Positions 9,391-17,736 of a stretch of DNA of 64,000 nt are shown piece after piece. Under the pieces are notes generated by a model. The model was not told where the DNA came from, made no database searches, and saw only the letters and a list, made by a program, of their open reading frames with translations. Each line of letters starts with the position of its first letter. Position 1 is the first letter of the stretch. The position numbers and the translations under genes are program-made. Source of the stretch: Oceanisphaera pacifica (GTDB lineage: Bacteria; Pseudomonadota; Gammaproteobacteria; Enterobacterales; Aeromonadaceae); assembly GCF_017498065.1 (NCBI RefSeq), contig NZ_JAGDFX010000013.1, positions 37,777 through 101,776 of the forward strand, written 5' to 3'.

Positions 9391-9558
9391 TTCACTGCTT
9401 GTATTCTTTTTTACTGCATTACCTTGCTTGCGCTTAAAGTCTGCTGTCACCATGGCCAATGCGCTTAGGGCAGTCTCCACTTCTATGTTGTTCACTTCTA
9501 ATAACTCAATTAAATCCACGGCTAATTTTACGTCTGCAGGGGCTTGGCTTAAATCCAT
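9388..9558 (-). CDS. ybaM: YbaM family protein (DUF2496)
   Basis: A 56-residue cytosolic protein of unknown function that is widespread in gammaproteobacteria. The sequence MDLSQAPADVKLAVDLIELL is the family signature, followed by ALAMVTADFKRK. E. coli YbaM is 53 residues. The reading frame stays open upstream to 9888, but that extension runs through a long palindrome and has no family similarity, so the internal ATG at 9558 is taken as the start. The upstream AAGAGAC is a weak ribosome binding site. Convergent with speA. No biochemical role is claimed. Confidence 0.85.
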   Translation of the reverse strand: MDLSQAPADVKLAVDLIELLEVNNIEVETALSALAMVTADFKRKQGNAVKKNTSSE

Positions 9559-9686
9559 GTCTGTGTCTCTTGTTGCAAGGTAGGGGCAGAAAAAGTCCAG
9601 CTGTCGGCGATAAGCTATCAGTTCAAGAACCATTTTGCAGTGATTAATACCAAATACACTAAATATTTGTTCTATTGAAAACCTGC

Positions 9687-9803
9687 ATAAGAGAGGCAGC
9701 TGAGTCACCTCCCACGACACGCCATAAACCCATCCATGGGGGCTCGGGAAATGCCGTCCATGGCATTTCACGGTCGTGGGAGGTGATCTCAACCGCCTCT
9801 TAT
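9687..9803. repeat. Long palindromic element 1
   Basis: The left arm (9687-9718) and right arm (9773-9803) are imperfect reverse complements over about 31 bases, sharing GTCACCTCCCACGAC in the inner half and ATAAGAG at the outer end. The interior holds two smaller palindromes, CCCATCCATGGG and AAATGCCGTCCATGGCATTT. It overlaps the unsupported upstream extension of ybaM. No open frame or known element was recognised. Confidence 0.7.
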
Positions 9804-9855
9804 AAAGCTCAGCGTTGTCTGTGAGACTGCTAACAGGCGACTCAGTGGCTGATGG

Positions 9856-9963
9856 CCGGATAAAGGGAGTGACTCCACCGACCATCACATGACAGGGACG
9901 TCATGTGTTGAGCGTCACAGGGATGTGCTTGCAGCGTGTCGGTGGAGTCACCCCTTTGTTCGG
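9856..9963. repeat. Long palindromic element 2
   Basis: The left arm (9856-9882) and right arm (9938-9963) pair over 26 bases with few mismatches, the inner part being GTGACTCCACCGAC. The interior contains a further inverted repeat, ACATGACAGGGACGTCATGT. Size and nested design match element 1 lying 53 bases to the left, so the two look like members of one class. Confidence 0.7.
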
Positions 9964-10070
9964 CTTTTGTAGTAAGCAAACTGATTGTTTCTTTAATATG
10001 ATTGTGGACTGACACTGTATGGCTTAGCGCTACTCATCACTTGGCTTTTACCCTTACTTACATTCAGGCA

Positions 10071-10094
10071 AAAAAATGCCCAGCAGGGCTGGGC
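10071..10094 (-). terminator. Minus-strand intrinsic terminator with no assigned gene
   Basis: Stem GCCCAGC / GCTGGGC with an AGG loop, preceded on the plus strand by a run of A, which is a T tract on the minus strand. No minus-strand gene precedes it before psrA, so it may end a small RNA or an antisense transcript from the psrA promoter region. Confidence 0.6.
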
Positions 10095-10253
10095 TAACTT
10101 AGTGCTTTATTACAGTGGCACTACATAGGAGTGAGTAAAAGACAAAAGGTTCCAACAAAATAACAATTTTATAAAAAATAATGTGTTTAGGTCTCAGCTT
10201 ACGATGGCGCTGGTGATTTAGCTTGACAAGTTTGGTGTATGAAACGTAGATTT

Positions 10254-10268
10254 TAAACAGTTGTTTTA
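10254..10268. promoter_or_regulatory. Putative PsrA operator at psrA
   Basis: TAAACAGTTGTTTTA, an AAAC-N4-GTTT palindrome 12 bases before the psrA start. It fits the known PsrA pattern (G/C)AAAC-N2-4-GTTT(G/C). A likely promoter precedes it: TTGACA at 10224-10229 and TAGATT about 18 bases further. This suggests autorepression. Confidence 0.65.
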
Positions 10269-10280
10269 TTTGAGGTGCCT

Positions 10281-10913
10281 GTGGCTAAAAAAGAAACCAA
10301 ACAAAAGATACTGAATGCTGCAGAGCTGCTATTTGCAAAGCAGGGATTTAGCGAAACCTCGTTACGCCAGATTACCGGTGATGCAGACGTTAATCTGGCC
10401 TCGGTTAATTATCATTTTGGTTCAAAGAAAGATCTAATTAAAGCCGTGATGGATCGTTACCTAGCAAGCTTTATGCCTGCATCAGACTCGGCACTATTGC
10501 AATTGCTGGCACAACCTAACATAAGCTTACACCAAGTGTTTGATTGCTTTGTGGCACCGCTGATGCAACTGGCGAGTATCCATCGCCAAGGGCCAGAGAT
10601 TTTTTTGCAGTTATTAGGTCGAGGTTATATTGATAATCAGGGCTTTTTGCGCTGGTTTATCGTCAATCATTACGGCCAAGTGCTCAGCCACTTTACTCAA
10701 GCCATTCAAAAAGCGGCGCCCAGCTTATCGTCTGCAGACGTATTTTGGCGACTGCATTTTACGCTGGGTACAGTGGTGTTCACCATGGCGTCTAGCGAAG
10801 CGCTGCGTGATATTGCAAAAACTGATTTTAATGAAGACATTGATGTTGAAGGACTGGTGCGCAAGATGATCCCGTATCTTGCAAACGGAGTCGGTGCCAA
10901 CCCTATTGAGTAG
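10281..10913 (+). CDS. psrA: TetR-family fatty-acid regulator, PsrA-like
   Basis: A 210-residue TetR repressor. The N-terminal helix-turn-helix is about residues 10-50 (ETSLRQITGDADVNLASVNY then HFGSKKDLIKAV), very close to Pseudomonas and Shewanella PsrA. The C-terminal ligand domain contains DVFWRLHFTLGTVVFTMASS, also PsrA-like. In those bacteria PsrA senses long-chain acyl compounds and represses beta-oxidation genes. The adjacent fadE, 27 bases downstream on the same strand, supports that role. GTG at 10281 is chosen because GAGG precedes it by five bases; a GTG two codons earlier is possible. An operator-like palindrome overlaps its promoter region. Confidence 0.85.
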   Translation: MAKKETKQKILNAAELLFAKQGFSETSLRQITGDADVNLASVNYHFGSKKDLIKAVMDRYLASFMPASDSALLQLLAQPNISLHQVFDCFVAPLMQLASIHRQGPEIFLQLLGRGYIDNQGFLRWFIVNHYGQVLSHFTQAIQKAAPSLSSADVFWRLHFTLGTVVFTMASSEALRDIAKTDFNEDIDVEGLVRKMIPYLANGVGANPIE

Positions 10914-10940
10914 CCCAAGTGGTTAATGAGGAGTGGGAAC

Positions 10941-13175
10941 ATGAGTTTACGTAAAAATTGGATCAGCAAGCCGGCTTTTGCCACTTTTAAGAAAATTTTG
11001 CCGCCCTTGTCGGTTACAGAGCGCGAAGCCATGGAAGCGGGCTCAGTCTGGTGGGACGGTGAATTGTTTAGTGGTAAGCCAGACTGGTCAAAACTCCTGT
11101 CTTATGGGCCTTCTCGCTTAAGCGAAGAAGAGCAGCACTTTCTGGATAACCAAGTGGAAACGCTACTGGGAATGCTGGATGACCATCAAATTGTAAACGA
11201 TGATCGTGAGCTCCCAGAAGCTGTGTGGGATTACATTAAGCAACAAGGTTTTTTCTCTCTTATTATCCCCAAAGAATACGGTGGGCGTGATTTTTCGGCT
11301 TATGCCAACTCCACCATAGTGGCGCGTATTGCGTCACGCAGTGTTAGCGCCGCTGTTACCGTTATGGTGCCTAACTCTTTAGGGCCCGGTGAGTTGCTGA
11401 TGCACTATGGTACCCAAGCGCAAAAAGACCGCTGGTTGCCCGGTTTAGCGAAAGGGGATGAAGTTCCTTGTTTTGCTCTTACCGGCCCAGAGGCAGGTTC
11501 AGATGCAGGCGCGATTCCGGATTCAGGCGTAGTATGTCAGGGCGAATATGAGGGCGAACAGGTGCTCGGTATTCGGCTTAATTGGGATAAACGCTACATT
11601 ACCCTGGCCCCCAGAGCCACCGTATTAGGCTTGGCCTTTAAGCTATTCGACCCCGATGCACTGCTGGGAGACAACCCAAGCTTGGGTATTACTTGTGCGC
11701 TGATCCCCACCTCGCACACCGGCGTTAAAGTCGGCGATCGGCACTTTCCGATGGGCTTGGCCTTTTTAAACGGTACTACCTGCGGTAAAGATGTGTTTAT
11801 TCCACTGAGTTGGATTATTGGTGGCCCTGAATATGCCGGCCGTGGCTGGCGGATGTTGGTGGAGTGTTTATCGGCAGGGCGGGGCATATCGCTGCCGGCA
11901 TTAGGTACCGCCAGCGGCCATTTATCGGTACGCAGTACCAGTGCTTATGCTTATGTGCGTAAACAATTTGGCTTATCCATTGGTAAGTTTGAAGGGGTGC
12001 AAGAAGCGCTGGCACGCATTGGTGGCCTCACTTATCAATTAGAAGCCACCCGTCGCCTTACGGCGAAAGCATTAGACTTAAAAGAAAGCCCTGCCATTAT
12101 TACCGCGATTTCAAAATATCACATGACTGAAATGGCCCGAACCGCGCTGGATGACGCCATGGATGTGCATGCCGGTAAGGCTATTCAAATGGGGCCTAAA
12201 AACTATTTAGCCCATAACTATATGGGTATTCCGGTGGCCATTACCGTAGAAGGCGCGAATATCCTCACCCGCAACTTAATGATTTTTGGTCAAGGAGCCA
12301 CACGTTGTCACCCTTATGTGTTAAAAGAGTTAGAGTCGGCAGCTAACCCAGATGAAGCAGCGGGCTTACAGGAGTTTGATCGCTTATTGTTTAAACATAT
12401 TGGCTTTGCCACTGGCAACGTGTTTGGTGCCCTGTGGCAGGGGCTAACCGGTGCGCGTTTTAATGCTTCACCAGTGAGTGGCGAAACCGCTGTGTATTAC
12501 CGCCAGTTAGCCCGTATGAGTAAGGCATTAGCCTTATGTGCAGATGTATCTATGTTGATATTAGGCGGAGATCTTAAGCGTAAAGAAATGATTTCGGCTC
12601 GCTTAGGGGATGTATTAAGTCACCTTTACTTAGGCAGTGCGACCTTGAAGTTTTTTGAAGATAATGGCCGACCCAGTGATGAACTGCCTTTTGTGCATTA
12701 TGCCTTAACCCGCAATTTGCATCTAATAGGTGAAGCGCTAGATGGCTTTTTTGCCAACTTCCCAAATAGAGGGGCAGCCTTAACATTAAAAGCACTGATT
12801 TTTCCGTTGGGTAATCGCTATAAAAAACCCTTAGATAAACACGGGCAAGCAATAAGTAAGCAATTAATGACTCCAGGCTCAGCAATTCGTGAGCGCTTAA
12901 CGCAGCTGTGTTATGTACCAGAAGCCGATAAGCCGGGCTTAGGGGAAGTAGAAGCGGCCTTTTTGGCTATGGCTGCGGTGCAAGATAGTGAGAAAAAACT
13001 CCATCAAGCACAAAAAGACGGCACAATTGATCGTAAGTTAGCCTTTAGTGAATTGCTGGCTCAGGGTAAAGCACAGCATATTATTAATGACGATGAAGCA
13101 CGTCAGTTAGCGCATGCCGATACACTGCGACGCCAAGCCATTGCCGTTGATAGCTTTAAGCCAGGTGTACTTTAG
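10941..13175 (+). CDS. fadE: Acyl-CoA dehydrogenase FadE
   Basis: A 744-residue FAD-dependent enzyme for the first step of beta-oxidation, acyl-CoA to trans-2-enoyl-CoA. It has the FadE-type architecture: N-terminal helical part with PEAVWDYIKQQGFFSLIIPK, the FAD-binding segment CFALTGPEAGSDAGAIPD, the central domain with GRGWRMLVECLSAGRGISLP, VHAGKAIQMGPKNYLAHNYM, ITVEGANILTRNLMIFGQGA, and a long C-terminal domain (from about residue 490) absent from small acyl-CoA dehydrogenases. E. coli FadE is 814 residues with an N-terminal membrane segment; that segment is missing here, as in other marine relatives. ATG at 10941 follows GAGGAG. Likely co-transcribed with psrA. Confidence 0.94.
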   Translation: MSLRKNWISKPAFATFKKILPPLSVTEREAMEAGSVWWDGELFSGKPDWSKLLSYGPSRLSEEEQHFLDNQVETLLGMLDDHQIVNDDRELPEAVWDYIKQQGFFSLIIPKEYGGRDFSAYANSTIVARIASRSVSAAVTVMVPNSLGPGELLMHYGTQAQKDRWLPGLAKGDEVPCFALTGPEAGSDAGAIPDSGVVCQGEYEGEQVLGIRLNWDKRYITLAPRATVLGLAFKLFDPDALLGDNPSLGITCALIPTSHTGVKVGDRHFPMGLAFLNGTTCGKDVFIPLSWIIGGPEYAGRGWRMLVECLSAGRGISLPALGTASGHLSVRSTSAYAYVRKQFGLSIGKFEGVQEALARIGGLTYQLEATRRLTAKALDLKESPAIITAISKYHMTEMARTALDDAMDVHAGKAIQMGPKNYLAHNYMGIPVAITVEGANILTRNLMIFGQGATRCHPYVLKELESAANPDEAAGLQEFDRLLFKHIGFATGNVFGALWQGLTGARFNASPVSGETAVYYRQLARMSKALALCADVSMLILGGDLKRKEMISARLGDVLSHLYLGSATLKFFEDNGRPSDELPFVHYALTRNLHLIGEALDGFFANFPNRGAALTLKALIFPLGNRYKKPLDKHGQAISKQLMTPGSAIRERLTQLCYVPEADKPGLGEVEAAFLAMAAVQDSEKKLHQAQKDGTIDRKLAFSELLAQGKAQHIINDDEARQLAHADTLRRQAIAVDSFKPGVL

Positions 13176-13220
13176 CCGGAGTGCTAAGCAAGGTGGTATC
13201 CAGTACTGTATGATCAAAAA

Positions 13221-13243
13221 AGCCACCTAAGGTGGCTTTTTTA
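13221..13243. terminator. Bidirectional terminator between fadE and pykA
   Basis: Stem AGCCACC / GGTGGCT with a TAA loop, flanked by AAAAA on the left and TTTTTT on the right. It can end both convergent genes. Confidence 0.9.
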
Positions 13244-13270
13244 TTATGGCTTGTTGTTTAACGGGGTTGT

Positions 13271-14710
13271 TTATTCAACCGTTAAAATCTTACAAGTGTT
13301 GGTGCTACCAATCACTTCCATGCAATCGCCATGGGTTAGCAATACCAAGTCACCACTGTTTACAAAACCGGCTTTTTTCAAGGTAGCCAGTGCATCACGG
13401 CTTACTTCTGAATTACTTAAGTTAGAATCTTGCTTAAAGTAAACAGGAGTCACGCCGCGGTATAGGTTGCTCCACGCCAGTGTTTTATCTTCGCCAGATA
13501 GCGAGAAAATAGGCAGGCCAGAACTGATGCGTGACAGCAGCAGCGGAGTGGTGCCTGAGTGCGTTAGGGCAACAATGGCTTTTACACCCTGCAAGTGGTT
13601 TGCCGCATACATGGTCGACATGGCCACCGTTTCTTCAACCGAGGTAAAGGTGAAGTTCATGCGGTGATTAGACACATTGATGCTTGGGTGTTTTTCAGCA
13701 CCGGAGCATACTTCTGCCATGGCTTTAACGGTTTCAATCGGGAAGTCACCGGCGGCAGTTTCTGCAGACAGCATAACGGCATCGGTACCATCCAATACGG
13801 CGTTAGCCACATCCATTACTTCAGCACGGGTTGGTAGTGGTGCTGAAATCATTGATTCCATCATTTGGGTCGCAGTAATAACGACGCGGTTTAGGCGACG
13901 TGATGCCCGGATCAGTTTTTTCTGTACGCCAACTAGCTCAGAATCACCAATTTCAACACCCAAGTCACCACGGGCAACCATAACAACGTCAGACGCTAAA
14001 ATCACATCTTCCATAGCGGCATCACTTGCAACGGCTTCAGCACGCTCTACCTTCGCAACCAGCTTAGCGTTGCTACCAGCAGCACGGGCTAACTCACGCG
14101 CAATTTTCATGTCTTCGCCGGTACGTGGGAAAGACACGGCAAGGTAATCAACCCCAATTTTTGCGGCTGTAATAATGTCTTCGCGGTCTTTGTCGGTAAG
14201 CGCAGGAGCTGACAAGCCACCGCCTTTTTTGTTAATGCCTTTGTTGTTAGACAAAGGACCGGCAACCGTGACTTCGGTTAATACCTTGTTGCCATCAACG
14301 CCGTCTACGCGCAGCTGCACGCGGCCGTCATCCAGTAATAAAATGTCGCCAATTTTTACGTCTTTTGGCAAATCTTTATAGTCGATACCAACTTGCTGCT
14401 CGTCACCTTCCCCCAAGCCTAGATCTGCATCTAATACAAATTTATCGCCCAGTGCTAATTCAATTTTGTTATTTTTAAAGGTAGATACACGAATTTTAGG
14501 ACCTTGTAGGTCACCCAAAATAGCGACATGCACGCCTAGTTTTTTAGCGATACTGCGTACATCGTTGGCACGTTTCATATGATCTTCGGGGGTGCCGTGA
14601 GAAAAGTTCATACGCACTACGTTAGCGCCGGCTTTAATAATGCCTTCTAGATTATTGTCGCGATCGGTTGCCGGACCTAGGGTAGTTACTATCTTGGTAC
14701 GTCTTAACAT
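13271..14710 (-). CDS. pykA: Pyruvate kinase (PykA type)
   Basis: Converts phosphoenolpyruvate and ADP to pyruvate and ATP. The 479 residues begin [20 protein letters not shown] and contain [52 protein letters not shown] (catalytic Lys), [13 protein letters not shown] and [11 protein letters not shown], ending NTCKILTVE. The pattern matches AMP/sugar-phosphate-activated PykA rather than fructose-bisphosphate-activated PykF. The start at 14710 has GGAG upstream; the frame opens further to 14752 without support. It follows hexR in the same direction with a 274-base gap, the usual gammaproteobacterial neighbourhood and a known HexR target. Confidence 0.97.
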   Translation of the reverse strand: MLRRTKIVTTLGPATDRDNNLEGIIKAGANVVRMNFSHGTPEDHMKRANDVRSIAKKLGVHVAILGDLQGPKIRVSTFKNNKIELALGDKFVLDADLGLGEGDEQQVGIDYKDLPKDVKIGDILLLDDGRVQLRVDGVDGNKVLTEVTVAGPLSNNKGINKKGGGLSAPALTDKDREDIITAAKIGVDYLAVSFPRTGEDMKIARELARAAGSNAKLVAKVERAEAVASDAAMEDVILASDVVMVARGDLGVEIGDSELVGVQKKLIRASRRLNRVVITATQMMESMISAPLPTRAEVMDVANAVLDGTDAVMLSAETAAGDFPIETVKAMAEVCSGAEKHPSINVSNHRMNFTFTSVEETVAMSTMYAANHLQGVKAIVALTHSGTTPLLLSRISSGLPIFSLSGEDKTLAWSNLYRGVTPVYFKQDSNLSNSEVSRDALATLKKAGFVNSGDLVLLTHGDCMEVIGSTNTCKILTVE

Positions 14711-14984
14711 TGAGAGACTCCAGTGTAGAGGTAGATCACATAAAAAATACAATCAGCGCGACCTCTTAACGCCATTGGTCTTAATACGCTGATATTGATT
14801 AAGTGGTGAGTTCTCCAATGAGCACCCGAACTCAAGTGTGTGATTGATGAACGGTAATACGCTTGCTCACAGTGAATAACTGCACCTTAAGTTTATAAAT
14901 TGTTATCGATAATAACGTAAGAATACAGAAAAGTGTAGACTGGGTCACAAAAATGACGCTTGTTTAGCAACAAACTGCTCAAAA

Positions 14985-15830
14985 TTAAGGGCTATCAAAT
15001 TGGGAATTTTTTATCCCTTCTTTAACTTTTTGTAAATTTTCAATAAATACGTTACCACGGCGTAAGATAAATCCAGTCGCGAGTACATCAATAAGTACCA
15101 TTTGAGTCAACCTTGAGGCCATGGGGAGGTGTAGGTCGACATCATTAGGAATATCCATAGACAGTACCATGCTGGCGGCGTTGGCTAGGGGAGAGTCTTT
15201 GGCGGTAAGCCCCAGTACGAGTGCGCCTTTTTGTCGTGCGAGATGGGCGATTTCAACTAAGGCTTTGGTCCGTCCGGTATAAGAAATCAGTACAAAGACT
15301 TGATCTGGTGAGCTATTTGCCGCACTCATGCGCATCATGACGGGATCGTCAAAACATTGTACAGGCAAACTAAAGCGAAAAAACTTATTGGTCGCATCAT
15401 GAGCCACAGCTGATGAGGCGCCTAAGCCAAAAAACGACAGTTGTTTAGCTTGAGTTAGCATATTAACCGCGCGATTCACCTGCTGGGGATCTAGGCTGTT
15501 TTGCGCACGACTTAGGCAGGCCATGCTCGATTCAAAGGTTTTGGCGATATAAGACTCAGGGCTATCATTTTCATCTAGCTGGCGGTGCACATAAGTAGTG
15601 GTGTTGGCTAAACTTTGCGCTAAATGCAGTTTAAAGTCTGGGAAACCTTTAGTGTCTAATCGTCGACAAAAACGATTAACCGTAGGCTCACTGACGTCGG
15701 CTATTTTGGCTAAGGCGGCAATACTTGAGTGAATAGCGGTTTGTGGGGCTGCCATAATCGCATCGGCTACTTTTTTTTCTGACTTACTAAAGTCATCCAG
15801 TTGCTGGGTTATTTTTTCTAATATATTCAT
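14985..15830 (-). CDS. hexR: RpiR-family regulator HexR
   Basis: A 281-residue transcription factor controlling central carbon metabolism; in gammaproteobacteria it binds 2-keto-3-deoxy-6-phosphogluconate and controls pykA, zwf, edd/eda and gluconeogenic genes. The N-terminal helix-turn-helix (about 1-75) includes VSEPTVNRFCRRLDTKGFPD, and the SIS sugar-phosphate domain (about 125-255) includes FFGLGASSAVAHDA and VFVLISYTGRTKALVEIA. ATG at 15830 (MNILEKITQQL) matches homologues; a GTG seven codons upstream is less likely. No perfect HexR box was seen before pykA, although a TTATCGATAA palindrome lies at 14903-14912. Confidence 0.94.
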   Translation of the reverse strand: MNILEKITQQLDDFSKSEKKVADAIMAAPQTAIHSSIAALAKIADVSEPTVNRFCRRLDTKGFPDFKLHLAQSLANTTTYVHRQLDENDSPESYIAKTFESSMACLSRAQNSLDPQQVNRAVNMLTQAKQLSFFGLGASSAVAHDATNKFFRFSLPVQCFDDPVMMRMSAANSSPDQVFVLISYTGRTKALVEIAHLARQKGALVLGLTAKDSPLANAASMVLSMDIPNDVDLHLPMASRLTQMVLIDVLATGFILRRGNVFIENLQKVKEGIKNSQFDSP

Positions 15831-15960
15831 TATTATGCCTAAGTCAGTCACAGCGCTGCTATTATCCTAGCACAGCCCTTAGGCAGCGGTAAGCCATGTT
15901 AAGGCCCGTCTTATGCTATTGTTGTGCGCCGTATGGCTCTTCGAAGGGTAGACATAAAAA

Positions 15961-15984
15961 AACCCCGGCTAGCCGGGGTTTTAT
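15961..15984. terminator. Terminator after sodB
   Basis: Perfect palindrome AACCCCGGCTAGCCGGGGTT flanked by A and T runs on both sides. It ends sodB on the minus strand, separating it from hexR. Confidence 0.9.
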
Positions 15985-15997
15985 CAAATTACTGAGA

Positions 15998-16579
15998 TTA
16001 CTTAGCGAAGTTTTCTGCCGCAAATTCCCAGTTAACCAGAGCCCAAAACGCTTTAACATAGTCTGGACGCACGTTACGGTAATCGATGTAGTAAGCATGC
16101 TCCCACACATCGCAGGTTAGCAGTGGGGTTACGTCGTCGGTCAGTGGGCAGCCAGCATTAGAAGTGTTAGCAATGGCCACTGTGCCGTCTGCTTTCTTAA
16201 CTAACCAAGTCCAACCAGAACCAAAGTTAGTTACACAAGACTTAGTGAACTCTTCTTGGAAAGCTGCAAAAGAGCCGAAAGCCGCGTTAATTGCGTCTGC
16301 TAATGCGCCTGTTGGCTCACCGCCACCGTTAGGGGCTAAGCAGTTCCAGTAGAAAGTGTGGTTCCAGATTTGTGCTGCGTTATTGAAAATACCGCCAGAA
16401 GAAGTCTTAATGATGTCTTCTAGAGATTTACCTTCAAACTCGGTACCTGGTACTAAATTGTTCAGGTTAACTACATAAGAGTTGTGGTGCTTACCATAGT
16501 GATACTCTAATGTTTCCTCTGAAATATGAGGCAACAGGGCATTTTTTGCGTAAGGCAGAGCAGGAAGTTCAAAAGCCAT
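15998..16579 (-). CDS. sodB: Iron superoxide dismutase
   Basis: A cytosolic enzyme of 193 residues that converts superoxide to hydrogen peroxide and oxygen. The metal ligands are His in [15 protein letters not shown], His in [20 protein letters not shown], and Asp and His in [19 protein letters not shown]. The [15 protein letters not shown] and AGCPLTDD segments and overall similarity match E. coli SodB, so iron is the expected metal. ATG at 16579 ([18 protein letters not shown]) follows GGAG; an in-frame ATG five codons upstream overlaps the ribosome binding site. A hairpin (CCAGCC TAA GGCTGG, 16605-16619) lies just upstream in the 5' leader. Confidence 0.97.
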   Translation of the reverse strand: MAFELPALPYAKNALLPHISEETLEYHYGKHHNSYVVNLNNLVPGTEFEGKSLEDIIKTSSGGIFNNAAQIWNHTFYWNCLAPNGGGEPTGALADAINAAFGSFAAFQEEFTKSCVTNFGSGWTWLVKKADGTVAIANTSNAGCPLTDDVTPLLTCDVWEHAYYIDYRNVRPDYVKAFWALVNWEFAAENFAK

Positions 16580-16955
16580 TATTATAATCTCCATTTTGAT
16601 GGTGCCAGCCTAAGGCTGGTCTCGACATTACTATTTGCTTTCTCCAGAACGGATACGAGTAACAGCAAAATGCCCGTATCACGCTAAATTACTGGCACTA
16701 TTGTAGCAGTTAGCAAGCGGGCTAAACAACATCAGCTTTTGTAGGGATAAAGCGATAGGTTATTAATAGTGTCACTTTAATGGCCGTAAACAAGTGAACA
16801 GCGACTAAAATGAGGGGCGATACTTGTGACCCTTGCACGAAACAGTAGAATAGTGAATTAACTTGTCATTGTGATGACTTGCCGTTTTATACTGCGGATA
16901 ATTTACTATTACGCATTTATTTTGTTGCTTGTCAGCAGCCATCATTGAGGTATTT
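16580..16955. other. Divergent region between sodB and grxD
   Basis: About 375 bases. Besides the sodB leader hairpin (16605-16619) and the GAGG ribosome binding site of grxD (16947-16950), no repeat, RNA gene or clear operator was recognised. It must carry both promoters. Confidence 0.5.
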
Positions 16956-17294
16956 ATGGATACAGTTGAAAAAATCAAAACTCAAATCAGTGAAAACCCG
17001 ATTTTGCTTTACATGAAAGGGTCGCCTAAATTTCCAAGCTGTGGCTTTTCTGCTCAAGCGGTACAAGCGCTAATGGGCTGTGGCCAACCTTTTGCCTACG
17101 TTGATATTTTGCAAAGCCCAGAAATTCGTTCTGAGCTGCCAAAATACGCAGATTGGCCGACCTTTCCTCAACTGTGGGTTGACGGTGAGCTAGTGGGTGG
17201 CTGCGACATTATTATGGAAATGTTTCAACAGGGTGAGCTAAAGCCATTAGTTGAAGAAACCGCCGCCAAATACCCAAAGCCCGAGCAAGAGTAA
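16956..17294 (+). CDS. grxD: Monothiol glutaredoxin Grx4
   Basis: A 112-residue monothiol glutaredoxin that binds a bridging [2Fe-2S] cluster with glutathione and serves in iron-sulfur cluster delivery. The active site is CGFS within GSPKFPSCGFSAQAVQAL, followed by the glutathione-binding WPTFPQLWVDGELVGGCDII segment. Length matches E. coli GrxD (115). Start at 16956 has GAGG five bases upstream. Convergent with tusE and divergent from sodB. Confidence 0.96.
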   Translation: MDTVEKIKTQISENPILLYMKGSPKFPSCGFSAQAVQALMGCGQPFAYVDILQSPEIRSELPKYADWPTFPQLWVDGELVGGCDIIMEMFQQGELKPLVEETAAKYPKPEQE

Positions 17295-17302
17295 GCCGGC
17301 GG

Positions 17303-17350
17303 GAAGCTTGAAGTCTTTAGCTGACCGCTTAAAGCTTACGGCTTACAGCT
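17303..17350. repeat. Copy of dispersed AGCTGACAGC-type repeat
   Basis: A degenerate tandem of TTAGCTGACCGCTTAAAGC and TTACGGCTTACAGC in the short gap between grxD and tusE, resembling the units near 407 and 42394. Confidence 0.45.
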
Positions 17351-17364
17351 CTCTTATCGCTTTC

Positions 17365-17694
17365 TTACAAGCACTTCACGGGTTTGGGTAATCCAGCAAG
17401 CTTAGTGGCTTGTTTGGCAGGACCTTTAGGGAACAGTCGATATAAATAGCGGCTGTTGCCTTTTTCGTTACCCAGCTCTTTGGCCATGGCCTTAACTAAG
17501 GCGCGCATGGCCGGTGAAGTGTTATATTTGAGGTAAAAGTCTCGTACAAACTGCACCACTTCCCAATGCTCTTCGCTCAGCGCTATGCCTTCTTGTTCGG
17601 CTAATATTTCAACCATCTCTGGCTGCCAATCTTGGTGGTTTTTAAGGTACCCCTGAGTATCGGTTGCAATCGCGCGCCCCTCAAACTCAAACAT
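17365..17694 (-). CDS. tusE: Sulfur-relay protein TusE (DsrC family)
   Basis: A 109-residue DsrC/TusE protein that accepts persulfide sulfur from TusBCD and passes it to MnmA for 2-thiouridine formation at tRNA wobble position 34. The invariant penultimate cysteine is present (PKPVKCL), along with [20 protein letters not shown] and [23 protein letters not shown] at 17694 follows AAGGAC. It lies 42 bases downstream of yccS on the same strand, a linkage known from E. coli (yccS, yccK/tusE, yccA). The tusBCD genes are not in the window. Confidence 0.95.
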   Translation of the reverse strand: MFEFEGRAIATDTQGYLKNHQDWQPEMVEILAEQEGIALSEEHWEVVQFVRDFYLKYNTSPAMRALVKAMAKELGNEKGNSRYLYRLFPKGPAKQATKLAGLPKPVKCL

Positions 17695-17736
17695 AATTTG
17701 TCCTTTCAATACTGTTATTATCAATAACCGTCGATA

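Larger units (their letters stand above)
9559..10280. other. Gap with two long palindromes and an orphan terminator
   Basis: About 720 bases without a supported gene. It holds a copy of the dispersed repeat (9599-9621), two neighbouring long inverted-repeat elements (9687-9803 and 9856-9963), a CAAAC-N5-GTTTC palindrome (9977-9991), a hairpin with a T tract on the minus strand (10071-10094), and the psrA promoter region with its operator (10254-10268). Confidence 0.65.

Noticed and set aside
9559..9888. Upstream extension of ybaM to a 166-residue protein
   Set aside because: The extra 110 residues run through a long palindrome, lack a ribosome binding site and have no resemblance to the YbaM family, whose members begin at MDLSQAPADV.
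10630..10869. Second-frame 79-codon open frame inside psrA
   Set aside because: It is a shadow of psrA in another frame, without a ribosome binding site or recognisable family.
14711..14984. HexR operator upstream of pykA
   Set aside because: A TTATCGATAA palindrome is present, but the known HexR pattern (TGTAAT-type dyad) was not found, so no site is claimed.
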